A model generated the notes under the pieces. It ran no database searches and had not been told where the DNA came from. It saw only the letters and a program-made list of their open reading frames with translations. From the NCBI GenBank assembly GCA_964544635.1, contig CAZJCK010000013.1:1-59026 (forward strand): a stretch of DNA of 59,026 nt. The letters run 5' to 3'. Position numbers and translations under genes: made by a program. Source of the DNA: CAZJCK01 sp964544635. Lineage in GTDB: Bacteria; Zixibacteria; MSB-5A5; GN15; FEB-12. Positions 44,505 to 52,311 of this stretch are shown here, one piece after another (position 1 is the first letter of the stretch; every line of letters begins with the position of its first letter).

Positions 44505-44602
44505 GTGCTTCTGGCGACAGGCGGCTGTCGGGAACCTCAGTTGTATTTTCGCTTATAATCTAATTAACAGCTGAACGCCACAAACCGGGCCGTCGCGGTG
44601 GC

Positions 44603-44630
44603 TTGACAACTCGCTGTCGGCCCGTTAATT
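44603..44630 (+). promoter_or_regulatory. Candidate promoter of the GldA/GldFG-like operon
   Basis: A perfect -35 TTGACA (44603-44608) is followed at 16 bases by a weak -10 (TTAATT, 44625-44630). The gene begins 60 bases downstream. Confidence 0.4.
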
Positions 44631-44690
44631 AGGCGTGATGTAACACTAACGTAAATAGTTTCGCATGATGAGCTGTGAGGGATTGAGGTC

Positions 44691-45452
44691 ATGACGGATG
44701 TACCACCAACCACCATGATCGAAGCACAGGGGCTGTCGAAGTTCTACGGCGACTTTATCGCCATTCGAGACGTAACCTTTTCAATTCCGCGGGGCCAGGT
44801 TGTCGCTTTTCTTGGGCCGAACGGTGCCGGGAAATCGACCACCATGAAAATCCTTGCCGGATTTTTGGCGCCCAGCGAAGGGACGGCGGCCATAGCCGGT
44901 CTTGATGTTCAAGCCGATCGTCTCGAGGCAGTGCGACGGCTGGGTTATTTGCCGGAGAACGGTCCGCTGTACGAAGACATGACACCGGGTGAAGCGCTCC
45001 GTTTCTTCGCCCGGGCACGGGGGATGTCGGGCGGTGACACCAGGGAGCGCATAAGCGCAGTCACCGAACAGTGTGCCCTTGAGGCCGTTATCGAGCGGCC
45101 GATCGGGAAGCTCTCCAAGGGATATCGCCAGCGCGTGGGCCTGGCCCAGGCGCTGTTGCACGACCCGGATGTACTCATTATGGACGAGCCGACAGCCGGT
45201 CTCGATCCGAACCAGATCCGCGACTTCCGAGCCAATATCGCGCGACTCGGCCGGACCAAGACCATCCTGCTGTCGACTCACATTTTGCAGGAGGTCGAGG
45301 CGGTCGCCCACCGCGTGATCCTGATCGATCGCGGCCAGGTGGTGTTCGACGGATCGCCGGTGGAGCTGCGCTCCGACGGTTCGATGGAGAAAAAGTTCTA
45401 CGAGCTGACAAACTACGGCAAGCCGACGGCCGCGGCAGGGGGCGAGGCATGA
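44691..45452 (+). CDS. ABC transporter ATP-binding protein (GldA-like)
   Basis: 253 residues. Walker A (FLGPNGAGKSTTMKILAGF), Q-loop region, signature (LSKGYRQRVGLAQ), Walker B (VLIMDEPTAGLD) and H-loop (LLSTHILQEVE) are all intact. Its partner overlaps it by four bases (ATGA) and is a fused GldF/GldG-type permease, which places it in the GldA/NatA-like ABC-2 group. It energises an inner-membrane ABC-2 exporter of unknown substrate. Confidence 0.9.
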   Translation: MTDVPPTTMIEAQGLSKFYGDFIAIRDVTFSIPRGQVVAFLGPNGAGKSTTMKILAGFLAPSEGTAAIAGLDVQADRLEAVRRLGYLPENGPLYEDMTPGEALRFFARARGMSGGDTRERISAVTEQCALEAVIERPIGKLSKGYRQRVGLAQALLHDPDVLIMDEPTAGLDPNQIRDFRANIARLGRTKTILLSTHILQEVEAVAHRVILIDRGQVVFDGSPVELRSDGSMEKKFYELTNYGKPTAAAGGEA

Positions 45453-48118
45453 AGATCAACTGGCATGTCATCACCGCTATCGCCCGGCGGGAGCTGGTTT
45501 CATATTTTAGCTCGCCGACCGGCTACGTGTTTATCACCCTGTTCATCTTTCTCAGCGCCGCGGCGGCCTTCTGGCAGGAACGGTTCTTTGCCAATAACCT
45601 GGCCAATCTTGATCAGCTTATCGAGTTCTACCCGCTGTTGCTGCTGTTCTTCGTGCCGACCCTGACCATGAATGTCTGGTCCGGTGAACGCAAACAGGGG
45701 ACCGATGAGCTGCTGCTCACGCTGCCGGCCACCGACTTCGAGGTGGTGCTTGGCAAGTATGTCGCCACCCTGATCATCTATACGGCGGCGCTGGCCCTGT
45801 CTTTGAGCCACGTTATCGTGTTGTTTGCACTCGGTTCGCCGGACATTGGACTGATGTTCGCGAACTATGTCGGCTTCTGGCTGATCGGCGCCGCGCTTTT
45901 GGCTGTCGGCATGGTGGCGTCGATGCTTACGGCCAACGCTACCATCGCGTTCGTGCTCGGCGCCCTGTTCTGCATGCTGTTCGTTTTCATAGACTCGACG
46001 CGCTGGATCTTCAGCCGCAGCCTGCAGTCATTCCTCGAACCGCTGGGTGTAAGCACGCATTTCACCGACTTCGCCCGCGGCGTGCTGTCACTCGAGTCGA
46101 TACTCTACTTTATCTCGCTGGCGGCAGTGATGCTGTACATCAATGTCGTGCTGATCGGCCGGCGCCACTGGCCGGCAAAGGCGGGTGGATACACGTACTG
46201 GCTGCACCATCTTGTCCGAGGCGTGGCCGTGATCGTGGCGGTAATCAGCTTCAACGCCATCGTGGGCCACACGGCGGTGCGTATCGACACCACCGCCGAA
46301 CAGCTGCATTCGCTGTCACCGGAAACCGAGGAGATCCTTAATGATCTCCCCGACGACCGGGCGGTGCTGATCCAGGCGTACATTTCACCCGAAGTACCGC
46401 GGTCATACGTCGAAACGCGCAGCGACCTGGTCGGCAAGCTGCGCGAGATCTCGGCGGTGGCGGGCGACAAGGTGCAACTGCTGATCAACGATACCGAACC
46501 GTTCTCCGAAAACGCCCGCGAGGCGCGCGAAAATTTCGGTATCCGGCCGCGCGAAGTGGTGCAGTCGACGGCGTCGCGTGCGCAAACGCAGCAGGTTTAC
46601 ATGGGCCTGGCCATCACCTGCGGCGCCAACGAGCAGATCATACCGTTCCTCGAACGCGGCCTGTCGGCTGAGTATGAACTGGCCCGCTCTATTCGGGTGG
46701 TGGCCGGTACTTCGCGCAAGACGATCGGCGTGGTCGAAACCGGTCTGCCGATATTCGGAGGTTTCGATTTCGAGGCCGGACGCACCAATCGGCCCTGGTC
46801 GGTTGTCGAGGAATTGCGCAAGCAGTACAACGTGGTGCCGGTATCGCCGGACGATTCGATTACGGCCGAGGTCGACGGTTTGCTGGTGGTGCTGCCGTCA
46901 TCACTCACCCAGCGACAGATGGACAACCTGTTCGCCTATGTTCGACAGGGTCACCCCACCCTCATGCTGATCGATCCGATCCCGGTAGTCGACCTCGGCA
47001 GCGCGCCGTTGATCCCCAATGATGCCACCCGCAACCCGTTCCAGCAGCAGCAACAGCAGCCGGAACCGAAGGGCAGCTGGCAGACGATTACGTCGAGCGT
47101 CGGTTTTAACTGGCAACCGGCCCACGTGGTATGGGATCAGTACAACCCACACCCCGACCTGTTGCCGGTGCAACCGGAGATCATCTTTGCCCACGCCGAC
47201 AACAGCACGACTGAGGCGTTCAACCCGGACAACATAGTATCGTCCGGACTGCAGGAGGTTGTGCTGCTATACCCCGGCTACATCTACCAGACCGCTTCGC
47301 CCGACTTCAGCTTCACGCCGTTGATGCGCACCGGCCGGCTGTCGGGTCTCGCCAATTTGAACCAGATGTTGCGTCGTGGTTTCCTCGGCATGGGATTTTC
47401 GCTTGAAACCAATTACATGCGCGACCCGACCGCCGAGACCTACATCACCGCTGCGCATATCGAAGGCGTGGAGGCAACGCCGGCCGACACGACCGAGCCG
47501 CCGGCGGAGATCAACGCCATAGTGATTGCCGATGTCGACTTTATTTCCGAGCAGTTTTTCGAGTTGCGCAAGCAGGGGATCGAGAACCTCAACTTCGACA
47601 ATATTACCTTCTTCCTCAACTGTATGGACCTGCTGGTTGGCGACTCGTCGTTCATCGAGCTGCGCAAGAAACGTCCGAAGCACCGCACTCTCGCGGCGGT
47701 GGAGGCGCAGACAGCGCAGTTCTACGAGCAGCGGATCGCAGAGGAGAAACAGGCCGAGGAGGATGCCCAGGCAGCTATCCAGGAGGCGCAACAGCGCCTG
47801 CAGCAGCGCGTCAACGAAGTCCGTAACCGTGGCGACCTCGACGCCCAGACCAAGCAGATCATGGCGCAAAACCTGCAGGAGGTGGAGAATCGCCGGCTGG
47901 AGGTGTTGCGCTCTTCGATCGAATCGGAGCGTGATGCCCGCATTGCTGCCAGCCAGGAGCGCATGGAGTCATCGGTGCGAGCCATCCAGACCCGTATCAA
48001 AACACTGGCGGTGGCGCTGCCGCCGATACCGGCGCTGGCCATCGGCGTGTTCATCTTTTTCAGGCGTCGCAAACGTGAGCGCGAAGCAGCCGTGTACGCG
48101 CGACGGAGCAGGAGGTAA
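45449..48118 (+). CDS. ABC-2 permease fused to GldG-like auxiliary protein
   Basis: 889 residues. Residues ~1-245 are a GldF-type ABC-2 permease with six helices (ELVSYFSSPTGYVFITLFIF; GERKQGTDELLLTLPATDFE). The remainder is a GldG-like extracytoplasmic domain (HSLSPETEEILNDLPDDRAV; KTIGVVETGLPIFGG; VDGLLVVLPSSLTQRQMDNL), a Gln-rich patch, a coiled coil at ~755-850 and a final membrane helix (LAVALPPIPALAIGVFIFFR). GldF and GldG are separate genes in gliding Bacteroidota, so this is a natural fusion, but it does not prove gliding. It overlaps the ATPase gene and leads into the DUF4340 gene. Confidence 0.85.
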   Translation: MKINWHVITAIARRELVSYFSSPTGYVFITLFIFLSAAAAFWQERFFANNLANLDQLIEFYPLLLLFFVPTLTMNVWSGERKQGTDELLLTLPATDFEVVLGKYVATLIIYTAALALSLSHVIVLFALGSPDIGLMFANYVGFWLIGAALLAVGMVASMLTANATIAFVLGALFCMLFVFIDSTRWIFSRSLQSFLEPLGVSTHFTDFARGVLSLESILYFISLAAVMLYINVVLIGRRHWPAKAGGYTYWLHHLVRGVAVIVAVISFNAIVGHTAVRIDTTAEQLHSLSPETEEILNDLPDDRAVLIQAYISPEVPRSYVETRSDLVGKLREISAVAGDKVQLLINDTEPFSENAREARENFGIRPREVVQSTASRAQTQQVYMGLAITCGANEQIIPFLERGLSAEYELARSIRVVAGTSRKTIGVVETGLPIFGGFDFEAGRTNRPWSVVEELRKQYNVVPVSPDDSITAEVDGLLVVLPSSLTQRQMDNLFAYVRQGHPTLMLIDPIPVVDLGSAPLIPNDATRNPFQQQQQQPEPKGSWQTITSSVGFNWQPAHVVWDQYNPHPDLLPVQPEIIFAHADNSTTEAFNPDNIVSSGLQEVVLLYPGYIYQTASPDFSFTPLMRTGRLSGLANLNQMLRRGFLGMGFSLETNYMRDPTAETYITAAHIEGVEATPADTTEPPAEINAIVIADVDFISEQFFELRKQGIENLNFDNITFFLNCMDLLVGDSSFIELRKKRPKHRTLAAVEAQTAQFYEQRIAEEKQAEEDAQAAIQEAQQRLQQRVNEVRNRGDLDAQTKQIMAQNLQEVENRRLEVLRSSIESERDARIAASQERMESSVRAIQTRIKTLAVALPPIPALAIGVFIFFRRRKREREAAVYARRSRR

Positions 48119-48121
48119 GCA

Positions 48122-49468
48122 ATGAACGAGAACAAGAAAACAGCCTGGTATCTCGGAGTGGCCGGCGCGCTGCTGGTGCTGGCTCTCGTGTTGTCACCGT
48201 CGCCGCCGACACCGGAAGCGTTTTCGGATCAGGGCGAGGAGTTCTTCCCGGCGTTTGAAGATCCCAACAGCGCCCGTACTCTCGAGGTGATCAAGGTCGA
48301 TACCGAGACCGGCGCGCCGGAGGCGTTCAAGGTGACGTTCACCAACGGTCACTGGACGATACCGTCGCATCACAACTATCCGGCCGATGCTGCCGATCGA
48401 CTGGCCAATACGGCAGCCGGTGTGATCGACATTCGCAAGGACGAATTCCGCAGCGCCAACGTGGCGGATCATGATGCCATGGGGGTACGTCTGCCAACCG
48501 ACGAAACGGCACCGCCCGATTCGCGCGGCCAGCGCATCACCCTGCGGGGCGAAAACGGTGAGACCCTGGCTGACCTGGTTATCGGTAAGGATGTCGCCGA
48601 CAAGCCGGGCTTCCGCTTCGTGCGGTATCCTGATCAAAAACGGGTCTACGCGGCGAAAGTCGATGTTGATCTGTCGACGCGCTTTGCTGACTGGATTGAG
48701 ACCGACCTGTTGAAGGTCGAGAAGTCGGCGATTGATCGCATGACCATACTGGACTACTCCATCGACGAGCGGACCGGGCGGATGAGTGACGACGGCCAGG
48801 TGGTGTTGTCGAAGTCGAATGATACCTGGAGCGCCGGCAAAGCCAAAGCTGACAGCGCGGTGGTGCAGGCGATGTTGACGGCTGTCGACGAGTTGTCGAT
48901 TGTCGGGGTGCGACCGAAACCCGAAGCGCTGGCACGCATGCTGTCGGACAATCCCGACAAGGCGGAACTCGACCAGAACGAGATGCGGTCGCTGCAGTCG
49001 GCCGGTTTTTTTGTCGGTCGCCGTGACGGCCGCCTGCTGGCCAACGAAGGCGAACTGCTGGTACGCAACAACAAGGGCATACTCTATACCCTGCGCTTCG
49101 GTGAGGTTGTCTACGGTACCGGTATGGCCGTGACTGCTGGAACCGAGAGTGGCGAGCAGTCGGGCAATGCCGAAAACCGCTACCTGCTGGTGACGGCTGA
49201 GTATGATCCGTCGGCCAACCCGGAGCCGGGTCCGTTACCGACTGATCGTTCTTTCCAAGACAAACCGGATTCGCTCAAGACGGCTGAGGATCATGAGGCC
49301 CAGCGCATGCTCGACAAACATGCTCGCTGGCAGCGGGAAACACAGCAGGCCAGGGAGAGAGTCAGGGAACTCAACGAACGTTTTGCCGACTGGTACTACG
49401 TCATTCCATCCGAGAGCTACCAAAAACTGTCGGTGAGTCGCTCCGATGTAATTGCCGGACAAAGTTGA
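48122..49468 (+). CDS. DUF4340 domain-containing membrane-anchored protein
   Basis: 448 residues, three bases after the fused permease. An N-terminal helix (AWYLGVAGALLVLALVLSPS) anchors an extracytoplasmic repeat-rich domain of the DUF4340 type (NGHWTIPSHHNYPADAADRL; VGKDVADKPGFRFVRYPDQK-like; VLSKSNDTWSAGKAK). This domain commonly accompanies GldA/GldFG-like ABC operons and is probably an extracytoplasmic partner of the complex. A terminator follows. Confidence 0.85.
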   Translation: MNENKKTAWYLGVAGALLVLALVLSPSPPTPEAFSDQGEEFFPAFEDPNSARTLEVIKVDTETGAPEAFKVTFTNGHWTIPSHHNYPADAADRLANTAAGVIDIRKDEFRSANVADHDAMGVRLPTDETAPPDSRGQRITLRGENGETLADLVIGKDVADKPGFRFVRYPDQKRVYAAKVDVDLSTRFADWIETDLLKVEKSAIDRMTILDYSIDERTGRMSDDGQVVLSKSNDTWSAGKAKADSAVVQAMLTAVDELSIVGVRPKPEALARMLSDNPDKAELDQNEMRSLQSAGFFVGRRDGRLLANEGELLVRNNKGILYTLRFGEVVYGTGMAVTAGTESGEQSGNAENRYLLVTAEYDPSANPEPGPLPTDRSFQDKPDSLKTAEDHEAQRMLDKHARWQRETQQARERVRELNERFADWYYVIPSESYQKLSVSRSDVIAGQS

Positions 49469-49469
49469 T

Positions 49470-49483
49470 CGTATGATCATACG
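49470..49483. repeat. Perfect 14-bp palindrome in the operon trailer
   Basis: CGTATGATCATACG starts two bases after the DUF4340 stop codon. No function is evident. It may be an RNA hairpin or a protein-binding site. Confidence 0.4.
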
Positions 49484-49493
49484 AATGACCAAC

Positions 49494-49516
49494 AGGCGGC
49501 TTCGGCCGCCTTTTTT
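49494..49516 (+). terminator. Terminator after the GldA/GldFG/DUF4340 operon
   Basis: A 7-bp stem (AGGCGGC with GCCGCCT) has a TTCG loop; T's run on from the 3' arm. Confidence 0.9.
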
Positions 49517-49600
49517 GTTTTGACGCTTTGGCAGCAGTGTACGTCTTACTGGTGAAAGGGGTCCATACCAAGGGGAGAGGCGAAACACGGGAGGGACATC

Positions 49601-50005
49601 ATGAAACATGCTGTCGCACTTTTGGTCCTCACCGGGTTTGCCGTTACCGCAGGCTGTGCCTGGCAAACGGACAGTTTCACCGCCACTGAACTGCCGTCGT
49701 GCAAGACGCCGTTCATCCTTACCGGCCGTATCATCGAATTGGCCAGCGACTACCCGGTCGCCGGCGCGCAAATTCTCGTGCTCGGTCTGGATATGCAGGT
49801 TCGGGCCGATGCCGCAGGCTATTTCCGATTGTGCGGTCTACCGACCGGTCAGCACCAGCTGCGGGTCTCAGGATCGGGGTTTGAAACCTATATGTCGGCC
49901 TTTATTGTCATCGATTCGGTCAATATCAACCTCGAGCCGATCAAGCTGAAAAGTCATGCCTCGCTGACCGACAAGATCCTGCAAACGCTGATCAGCCGTT
50001 GGTAG
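49601..50005 (+). CDS. Lipoprotein with carboxypeptidase-regulatory-like domain
   Basis: 134 residues. A lipoprotein signal (VALLVLTGFAVTAGC, lipobox TAGC) precedes one regulatory-like beta-sandwich: LTGRIIELASDYPVAGAQIL, then RADAAGYFRLCGLPTGQHQL. Such domains mediate binding at the outer surface or in the periplasm. No enzyme domain is attached. The next gene carries the same type of domain. Confidence 0.8.
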   Translation: MKHAVALLVLTGFAVTAGCAWQTDSFTATELPSCKTPFILTGRIIELASDYPVAGAQILVLGLDMQVRADAAGYFRLCGLPTGQHQLRVSGSGFETYMSAFIVIDSVNINLEPIKLKSHASLTDKILQTLISRW

Positions 50006-50113
50006 CCAGGCGCTTAGAGAAACTGAAGAAAATCCCGGAAGAAATCTGACTGGGCCGGGTATTCCCCTCAGACATCAGACAAAACCTAATCCTCATGTTG
50101 TCGGAGGTGTACC

Positions 50114-52135
50114 ATGACACGCCGTCTTTCGCTACTCACAATCCTGCTGGTCGCGCTGGCGTCTGCGCTGGCCCTGTCGGCAAACGACAAACGTCCGGCC
50201 GAACAGTTCGGCCAAGTCACCGGACAGGTTACCGACTCAACGACCGGTGATCCGGTGTCTGGAGCATCGGTGCTCGTCGTCGGTACCGACCGTGGAGCCA
50301 TGACCGATATTGACGGTCGGTTCACGATCAACAGGCTGTCGCCCGGAGCCTATACGTTGCGGTTCAGCAGCATCGGCTACAATACGGTTGAAGTCACCGA
50401 TGTAATCAGCAAAGAGGGGCTCACAACTGAGCTGACGGCCATGTTAACCGCGGTGGAAGGAGAGCTTGAGAAGACAATCACGGTGACGGCTCACCGTGAT
50501 GTCATCGACAAGTTTGAAGTCGCCAATCAAAGGCCGATTACAGGCGAGCCTCGCAAAGGAGCACAGATTAATCTCAATAGCGCCGGAAATCCACGAGTTG
50601 ATCCGTACGTCCAGGCACCGTCTGCACTCGAATACGATGCCGGTGGTGTGGATATCGTCACGTCTGATGGTACCGCCCACGGTATCAACCGTCGGCCGTC
50701 GCGACGCGTCTACCCGCATCCGTCACCGTATAACCTGCCCAACGGTGTGCAGTACGACGCCATGTACTTTCAACATTACGGTACCAACCCGTTCGTCGAT
50801 ACTGACGACGATCACCTGTCGACGTTTGCTATCGACGTCGATGATGCCTCCTGGACACTGACCAAGTCGTACCTCGAGCGCGGCTCCAAGCCGCCGATCG
50901 ACGCCGTCCGAGTCGAGGAGTTCATCAACCGTTTCGAATACAACTACGAAGCGCCGCGACACGAGACGTTTACCGTGTACATCGATGGCGGCGACGCACC
51001 GTTTGGACCGACAGGAAGCCAACTCGTATCAATCGGCATCAAGGGGCGCGAGATTGCCCGCCACGAGCGCAAGCCGGTCAACCTCGTGTTTGTCATCGAT
51101 GTCTCCGGTTCAATGGGACGTGAAGACCGCCTCGGCCTGGTCAAGCGCTCTTTGATCATGCTGGTGGACCAACTGCGCCCGAATGATCAGATCGGTATCG
51201 TCGTTTTCGGTTCCACCGCCCACGTGCTTCTGCACCCGGTGCCGGTTCAGAACGGTCGCCTGATCAAGGCGAAGATCGCCGAGTTGCGTCCGGGCGGATC
51301 GACCAACGCCGCCCACGGCCTGCAACTCGGCTATGAGATGATGGACGAAATCTTCAGCTACAAACGCACCAATCAGGTCATTCTCTGCAGCGACGGTGTG
51401 GCCAATACCGGCACCACCGATCCCGACAAGCTGCTGCGCCGCATCCGTGACTACGCCGACCGCGGTATCAGCCTGATGACCGTCGGCTTCGGTATGGGCA
51501 ACTACAACGACGTGTTGATGGAGAAGCTCGGGGACAAGGGTGACGGTCAGTATGCCTATGTCAACGACTTCGCCCAGGCCCGACGTCTGTTCGTCGACCG
51601 CCTCGCCGGTTCACTCGAAGTAATCGCGAAGGATGTCAAGATCCAGGTCGATTTCAACCCGAACATCGTTCGCAGCTGGCGACTGCTCGGCTATGAAAAC
51701 CGTGATGTCGAAGATCATAAGTTCCGTGATGATAGCGAGGACGGCGGCGAGATTTATGCCGGTCATTCGGTGACGGCGCTTTATGAAATCAAGCTGCGCG
51801 ACAACCGTCGGACGAAGTCGGATATCGGCACCGTGCACATCCGCTTTGTCGACCCGCGGGTTGGCGAGGTGCAGGAGGTTGCCGCGCCGATTAACCGCGC
51901 AGTTGCGTCGAGTCGTTTTGCCGACTCCGGGCCGGCCCTGAAGATGGCCGCGGCGGCCGCCGAATTCGCCGAGATTCTGCGTGATTCATACTGGGCGCGC
52001 GGCTCCAGCTTTGGTGAGGTGCGGCGTCTCGCAATGGAAGCCGCGCACTACTTTGATTCGGAAGAGACCGACGAGCTGTTGCAGATGATCGACATGGCAT
52101 CGCGCCTGACCGACTACCACGTTGAGCGGTGGTAG
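50114..52135 (+). CDS. VWA-domain protein of the YfbK type with regulatory-like N-terminus
   Basis: 673 residues, GGAGG upstream. A signal peptide (LSLLTILLVALASALALSAN) leads to a carboxypeptidase-regulatory-like domain at ~35-110 (GQVTDSTTGDPVSGASVLV). The YfbK-type N-terminal domain follows (TFAIDVDDASWTLTKSYLER; VRVEEFINRFEYNYEAP). The VWA domain begins near 325 with a complete MIDAS (VIDVSGSMG, Asp329, Ser331, Ser333; SDGVANTGTTDPDKL). A C-terminal DUF3520-like part ends it. It probably binds a divalent cation and a protein ligand at the cell envelope. No MoxR ATPase is adjacent. Confidence 0.88.
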   Translation: MTRRLSLLTILLVALASALALSANDKRPAEQFGQVTGQVTDSTTGDPVSGASVLVVGTDRGAMTDIDGRFTINRLSPGAYTLRFSSIGYNTVEVTDVISKEGLTTELTAMLTAVEGELEKTITVTAHRDVIDKFEVANQRPITGEPRKGAQINLNSAGNPRVDPYVQAPSALEYDAGGVDIVTSDGTAHGINRRPSRRVYPHPSPYNLPNGVQYDAMYFQHYGTNPFVDTDDDHLSTFAIDVDDASWTLTKSYLERGSKPPIDAVRVEEFINRFEYNYEAPRHETFTVYIDGGDAPFGPTGSQLVSIGIKGREIARHERKPVNLVFVIDVSGSMGREDRLGLVKRSLIMLVDQLRPNDQIGIVVFGSTAHVLLHPVPVQNGRLIKAKIAELRPGGSTNAAHGLQLGYEMMDEIFSYKRTNQVILCSDGVANTGTTDPDKLLRRIRDYADRGISLMTVGFGMGNYNDVLMEKLGDKGDGQYAYVNDFAQARRLFVDRLAGSLEVIAKDVKIQVDFNPNIVRSWRLLGYENRDVEDHKFRDDSEDGGEIYAGHSVTALYEIKLRDNRRTKSDIGTVHIRFVDPRVGEVQEVAAPINRAVASSRFADSGPALKMAAAAAEFAEILRDSYWARGSSFGEVRRLAMEAAHYFDSEETDELLQMIDMASRLTDYHVERW

Positions 52136-52226
52136 AGCCGCCCATTCACTGACTCGGAGCGCAGGTCTCGGAGTTCGGCTACTGGCGAACGAAGAGGTCT
52201 GTGGTCTGCGAGCACACAAGACCCGG

Positions 52227-52297
52227 GGCAGACGAGGCCGTCTGCCGCCCACAACCCTGGCAGGTCCGCCGTGACGGAAAGCGTCGCGACGGACCTG
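52227..52297. repeat. Two G+C-rich hairpins between converging genes
   Basis: An 8-bp hairpin (52227-52234 with 52239-52246) is followed by a longer imperfect one whose outer arms CAGGTCCG (52261-52268) and CGGACCTG (52290-52297) pair perfectly. There is no T-tract on either strand. This may be a dispersed intergenic repeat or a poor bidirectional terminator. Confidence 0.45.
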
Positions 52298-52311
52298 TCG
52301 GTATCTGTAGA

